From assembly GCA_009193035.1 (NCBI GenBank), contig SWDT01000038.1:372001-436000 (forward strand): 64,000 bases of DNA. Direction: 5' to 3'. This document shows, piece after piece, positions 60,600 to 64,000 of the stretch. The stretch comes from Halicephalobus mephisto. Taxonomy: Eukaryota; Nematoda; Chromadorea; Rhabditida; Panagrolaimidae. The position numbers were made by a program, and so were the translations under genes. The notes beneath the pieces were generated by a model. The model ran no database searches and was not told where the DNA came from. It saw nothing but the letters and a program-made list of their open reading frames with translations. Numbering within the stretch: position 1 is the stretch's first letter; each line of letters begins with the position of its first letter.

Positions 60600-60724
60600 A
60601 GTACAGAATCTAAGGCGATAGACAACTAATATCACGGATACGACTGTTGTGAGGGTTGTTGAGTCCCTTTTATACTTTATTACAGACAGAATTAACTGTG
60701 TCCTATTTTAGTCTTAGTATTCAG

Positions 60725-61075
60725 CAATGTCCATCGGACTCAACATGGGCTTTCGGGGATTTTCAGATACTTTGTTTAAAATCAGTTTATACCGAAAATC
60801 ACGATTACGAAATACGGGAAATAAACCATCAGAAATTCAAAAATCTTTGTGGAATTTTCGTGCCAGGAGACATCTTTCATTATATTTCAAAAAAGCCAAT
60901 AAACACCGGAAATAATCCAAATTGGCTCAGTTTGGAAATAAGATCGAAATCGAGGGGGTGGAAACTTGGTCCTCAAAAAATTAAAGTTTGTTCAGAGAGG
61001 AAAATGATGCGGAACTTTTTTAAGACTATCGGAGACAATAAAGCGATGAAAATGTATCTTTCGAATCGTAACTAA
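60725..61075 (+). CDS. Orphan exon-like ORF, function unknown
   Basis: A frame of normal composition begins right after GTCTTAGTATTCAG (acceptor-like, 60724) and runs 116 codons to TAA. It lacks an early ATG, so it would be a terminal exon. It contains QCPSDSTWAFGDFQILCLKS, FVPGDIFHYISKKPINTGNN and WKLGPQKIKVCSERKMM, with four cysteines, as in a small secreted domain. I recognise no family. No first exon with a signal peptide was found upstream, because a foldback element ends only 125 bases before it. It may be real but truncated. Confidence 0.35.
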   Translation, partial: QCPSDSTWAFGDFQILCLKSVYTENHDYEIREINHQKFKNLCGIFVPGDIFHYISKKPINTGNNPNWLSLEIRSKSRGWKLGPQKIKVCSERKMMRNFFKTIGDNKAMKMYLSNRN

Positions 61076-61184
61076 AGTTGTTGATTTTCGAAACCTTTGA
61101 TTTTTGAAGTTGAACTTTAAACTCGGATTAATTTCAAATTGATCCAAAAATGAAAATTTGGAACAGATTTCGAATAAATTTAAT

Positions 61185-61620
61185 TTTAAAAATTGAAGAA
61201 TTCTGAATTCAAAAAATCAAAAATTTCGAAAATTGAAGAATTCTGAATCTAAAAAATTAAAAATTTCGAAAATTGAAGAATTCTGAATTCAAAAAATCAA
61301 AACTTTCGAAAATTGAAGAATTCTGAATTCAAAAAATCAAAAATTTCGAAAATTGAAGAATTCTGAATTCAAAAAATCAAAAATTTCAAATTAATTCAAT
61401 TTCGAAAATTCTGAATTCAAAAAATCAAAAATTTCAAAAATTGAAGAATTCTGAATTCAAAAAATTAAAAATTTCGAAAATTGAAAAATTCTGAATCTAA
61501 AAAATCGAAAATTTAAGAAATTTCGAATTAATTTAATTTCAAAAATTGAAGAATTCTGAATTCAAAAAATTAAAAATTTCGAAAATTGAAGAATTCTGAC
61601 GTCAAAATCAGAAATTTCAA
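61185..61620. repeat. Tandem repeat, 40-bp unit
   Basis: GAAGAATTCTGAATTCAAAA recurs at exact 40-base steps (61201, 61241, 61281, 61321, 61361) and then less regularly to 61600. Each unit carries GAATTC-like palindromes. Confidence 0.9.
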
Positions 61621-62279
61621 AAAATTAAATTTTAAACCAATTTCGAAAATTCAAAAATTCCGAAAAATTAAATTTTAAACAAATTCGAAAAATTCTGAAT
61701 TTTGATCGAAAGATTAAATTTCGAAAATTTGATTTTTGAATTAAAAAATTTTTAAAACTGAATTATTGGACTAAAATTGGAAAATTTCAAACAAGTTCGA
61801 TTTTTCGAATTTCGAAATGAACAAAAAAATTAAAAATTAAAAATTAAAAACTCATCGAAATTCGATGTTGCAAAATCTGCTGTCCAAAAGCGAAACTTGC
61901 GAGTTCGTCAAAGAAGCTTTGAAAAATTTTAAGATAAAAATAAAAATAAAAAAAGTAACATGATCCTTTAAGTTTCTATCAATCCAGATTTCTGAATGAA
62001 AAAAGTAGGTGGTTGTCATGTGGAAACAATAAAATCAAAAAAATCTCCGCCTTTTTGTAAAAAAAGTGGTATAGATAATTTTTCAGATAAGTTTATTCAA
62101 GAAAAAATTCGGTCCATTTTGTCAAGTGTACACGCAAACCTTAATCTCAAGCGGGTCCTCTTGAAAATTTAATGATGAGCAATCTCCGGATTGTTCTGAC
62201 GTAAAACCAAATTATCCAAAACGATTCAGACTAAATAGGATTTGTAAATTAAAGTAATTTCCATTAAATCAATTGTATT
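61621..62279. other. Intergenic, no gene recognised
   Basis: Degenerate continuation of the 40-bp array to about 61850, then unremarkable AT-rich DNA. Confidence 0.5.
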
Positions 62280-62770
62280 ATTAAAAAAAATAAAAAAGTA
62301 AAAATTAATACATAATAGTCTCGAGAAGAATTTTTAAACTTTTCCAGTCAAGACCAGAAATGTAAAATTATTTATGTAATTCTAAAAAATATAATTATAT
62401 TATTTTTAAAAATAATCTTTTCCACAAAATTGTCTCGAGAGGAATTTTTAAACTTTTCCAGTCAAGATCAAAAATGTGAAATTTAATATTTATGTAATTC
62501 TAAAAAATATAATTATATTATTTTTAAAAATAAATTTTTCCACAAAATTGTCTCGAGAAGAATTTCTAAAATTTTCCAGTCAAGACCAAAAATGTGAAAT
62601 TATTTATGTAATTCTAAAAAATATAATTATATTATTTTTAAAAATAATCTTTTCCACAAAATGGTCTCGAGAAGAATTTTTAAACTTTTCCAGTCAAGAC
62701 CAGAAATGTAAAATTATTTATGTAATTCTAAAAAATATAATTTAGAATTATATTATTTTTAAAAATTCAA
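62280..62770. repeat. GGTCTCGAG-type dispersed repeat, tandem array
   Basis: Four to five copies at about 110 bases of TTTTAAACTTTTCCAGTCAA + GTAATTCTAAAAAATATAAT + TGGTCTCGAGAAGAATTTTT. This is the most regular array of the family in the window. Confidence 0.85.
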
Positions 62771-63184
62771 AAATAAATTTTTTCACAAACAAGTTATTTT
62801 AAATTTTATAAAAAACCCTAAATTTAAAAAAGTTGAAGAAATAAAATTCGAATGAACATCCGGTTTATTGTCCCCACTTTGGAGACGCGCAACGATCAAA
62901 TCTGCCGTCATGGTTTCTGAAAAAAAATGCAACTTTATCGGGTTACTTCCGGGGTCATTGAGTCAAGTTTTGAAATTTTGAAGTATTTTTTAAAATTAAA
63001 TTTTAAGCGCCATTTTGGAAATTGTTGGATTTGTCAGTTTGAATGACCCGCGTAATAAAGTAGATATCGTAGAAAAGGTTTATAGAATAAATGCCTAAGG
63101 CACAATACAAAATCTGTGTTGAACTCGACACACCCAATAAAACATATAATTCCCGCCAAGAGGAATTGTATGTTCCCTTTGTTG
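62771..63184. other. Intergenic with imperfect hairpin
   Basis: ACATATAATTCC (63142-63153) faces GGAATTGTATGT (63162-63173) with one mismatch and an eight-base loop, directly before the minisatellite. 62840-62960 is less AT-rich but not recognisable. Confidence 0.45.
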
Positions 63185-63418
63185 GTGCTAAGGCAATTCG
63201 CGTCGGGACCAAGCGCTTTCTTCTTAGTGCTAAAGGAATCCGTTCGGGACCAAGCACTTCCTTGTTGGTGCTAAGGGAATCCGTTCGGGACCAAGCACTT
63301 CCCTTTTAGTGCTAAAGGAATTCGTGTCGGGACCAAGCACTTCCCTCTTAGTGCTAAGGCAATTCGTGTCGGGACCAAGCGCTTCCCTCTTAGTGCTAAG
63401 GCAATCCGTTCAAGACCA
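63185..63418. repeat. Minisatellite, 41-42 bp unit, 5.5 copies
   Basis: GTGCTAAGGCAATTCGTGTC + GGGACCAAGCGCTTCCCTCT recurs starting at 63185, 63227, 63268, 63309, 63351 and 63393. ORFs on both strands cross part of it but break where the unit is 41 bases, so it is not coding. 63419-64000 holds nothing I can support. Confidence 0.9.
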
Positions 63419-64000
63419 TGTTTTTAAAAAACTGCATTTTTGATTTTTAAAATACTTTATTACTGAATTATTTCGGAATTTTATAAACGTTATATTTTAT
63501 ATTTTTAGATCTTGATTGGGAGATTCTAAAAATTCGTGTCAAAACAATTTTATGAATAATTTATTTTTGACTTTCAATAGTATCGTTGGGAGGTCAGATT
63601 CGGCGAAATTTATTGCTGAAATAATTCTTCGAATCAAAAACGAACACTTGGATCTAATGATCGTCCTGTTCCTCCGTGTTAATGGATGTCTCTTTGTTAC
63701 TTTAGTTTTTATGACGAAAAAAACGAGCAACTTTGACGGAAAAATAACGTTTGCAATTCAAAGATAACACGTATGAAGAGATCTATTGCTTTTCAGGTGA
63801 GAATAAAGAATGACTTTAAAAAACAAGGATATCAATTACCCCAGGGAAAATAGGAATAAACAAGTCTGTTAAGATCACTGACGACGTAGGAAATACATTT
63901 ATCCGAAAATTTTACTCTGATGTAAAACGATTTACATAATAATGCAAAAATTTTGCAAAATTACATCAACGCGGATTTTTAAGAAAATTTAAAATTTTAG

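Noticed and set aside
63003..63309. Overlapping ORFs on both strands in the 42-bp minisatellite
   Set aside because: Unit lengths of 41 and 42 bases break the frame; no start or splice context.
63516..63767. 83-codon + ORF at the right end
   Set aside because: No domain, splice context or repeat-free support; cannot be told from chance in this composition.

Overview
The window looks like a piece of a chromadorean (probably rhabditine) nematode nuclear genome. The evidence is very AT-rich non-coding DNA, many-exon genes with short GT..TTTTCAG introns, gene starts lying a few bases after a splice-acceptor sequence (as with spliced-leader trans-splicing), and nematode-type genes: an NLP-10 neuropeptide precursor, a vWA+ZP cuticlin of CUT-6 type, and an FGF of LET-756/EGL-17 type. 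All gene models below were assembled by eye from in-frame exons with matching splice phases.

Layout, left to right. 1-4.7 kb: only repeats and one small unexplained open island. 4.7-7.9 kb (-): galactose-1-phosphate uridylyltransferase (GALT), divergent from 8.1-12.7 kb (+): mitochondrial ribosomal protein bL35m, ALG11 mannosyltransferase and the SNARE YKT6, closely spaced like an operon. 13.4-15.8 kb (+): an unrecognised secreted helical protein. 17.5-20.2 kb (-): a shortened CEP104-like zinc-finger protein. 21.1-21.7 kb (-): nlp-10. 27.2-36.3 kb (+): a 15-exon membrane-anchored vWA/ZP cuticlin with mucin-like N-terminal half. 37.7-38.6 kb (+): essential myosin light chain. 39.0-39.5 kb (+): decayed Tc1-type transposase. 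40.7-41.3 kb (-): Yippee-like zinc protein. 41.6 kb: tRNA-derived element. 41.7-49.6 kb: repeat-rich desert. 49.6-55.7 kb (+): EPAC (cAMP-regulated Rap exchange factor). 57.2-60.0 kb (-): FGF. 60-64 kb: repeats and one orphan exon-like ORF.

The genes do not form one pathway. From memory, the C. elegans counterparts of most of them (GALT, algn-11, ykt-6, nlp-10, Yippee, cut-6, mlc-3, epac-1, let-756) lie on chromosome III, so the window is probably a reshuffled piece of that ancestral chromosome.

The striking non-genic content is a set of dispersed repeats sitting in introns and between genes: foldback/TIR elements whose conserved ends enclose different tandem satellites (four copies of one family plus one of a second), a roughly 60-bp repeat with a TTGC-NN-GCAA core in at least six arrays, a 338-bp foldback element, and several minisatellites.
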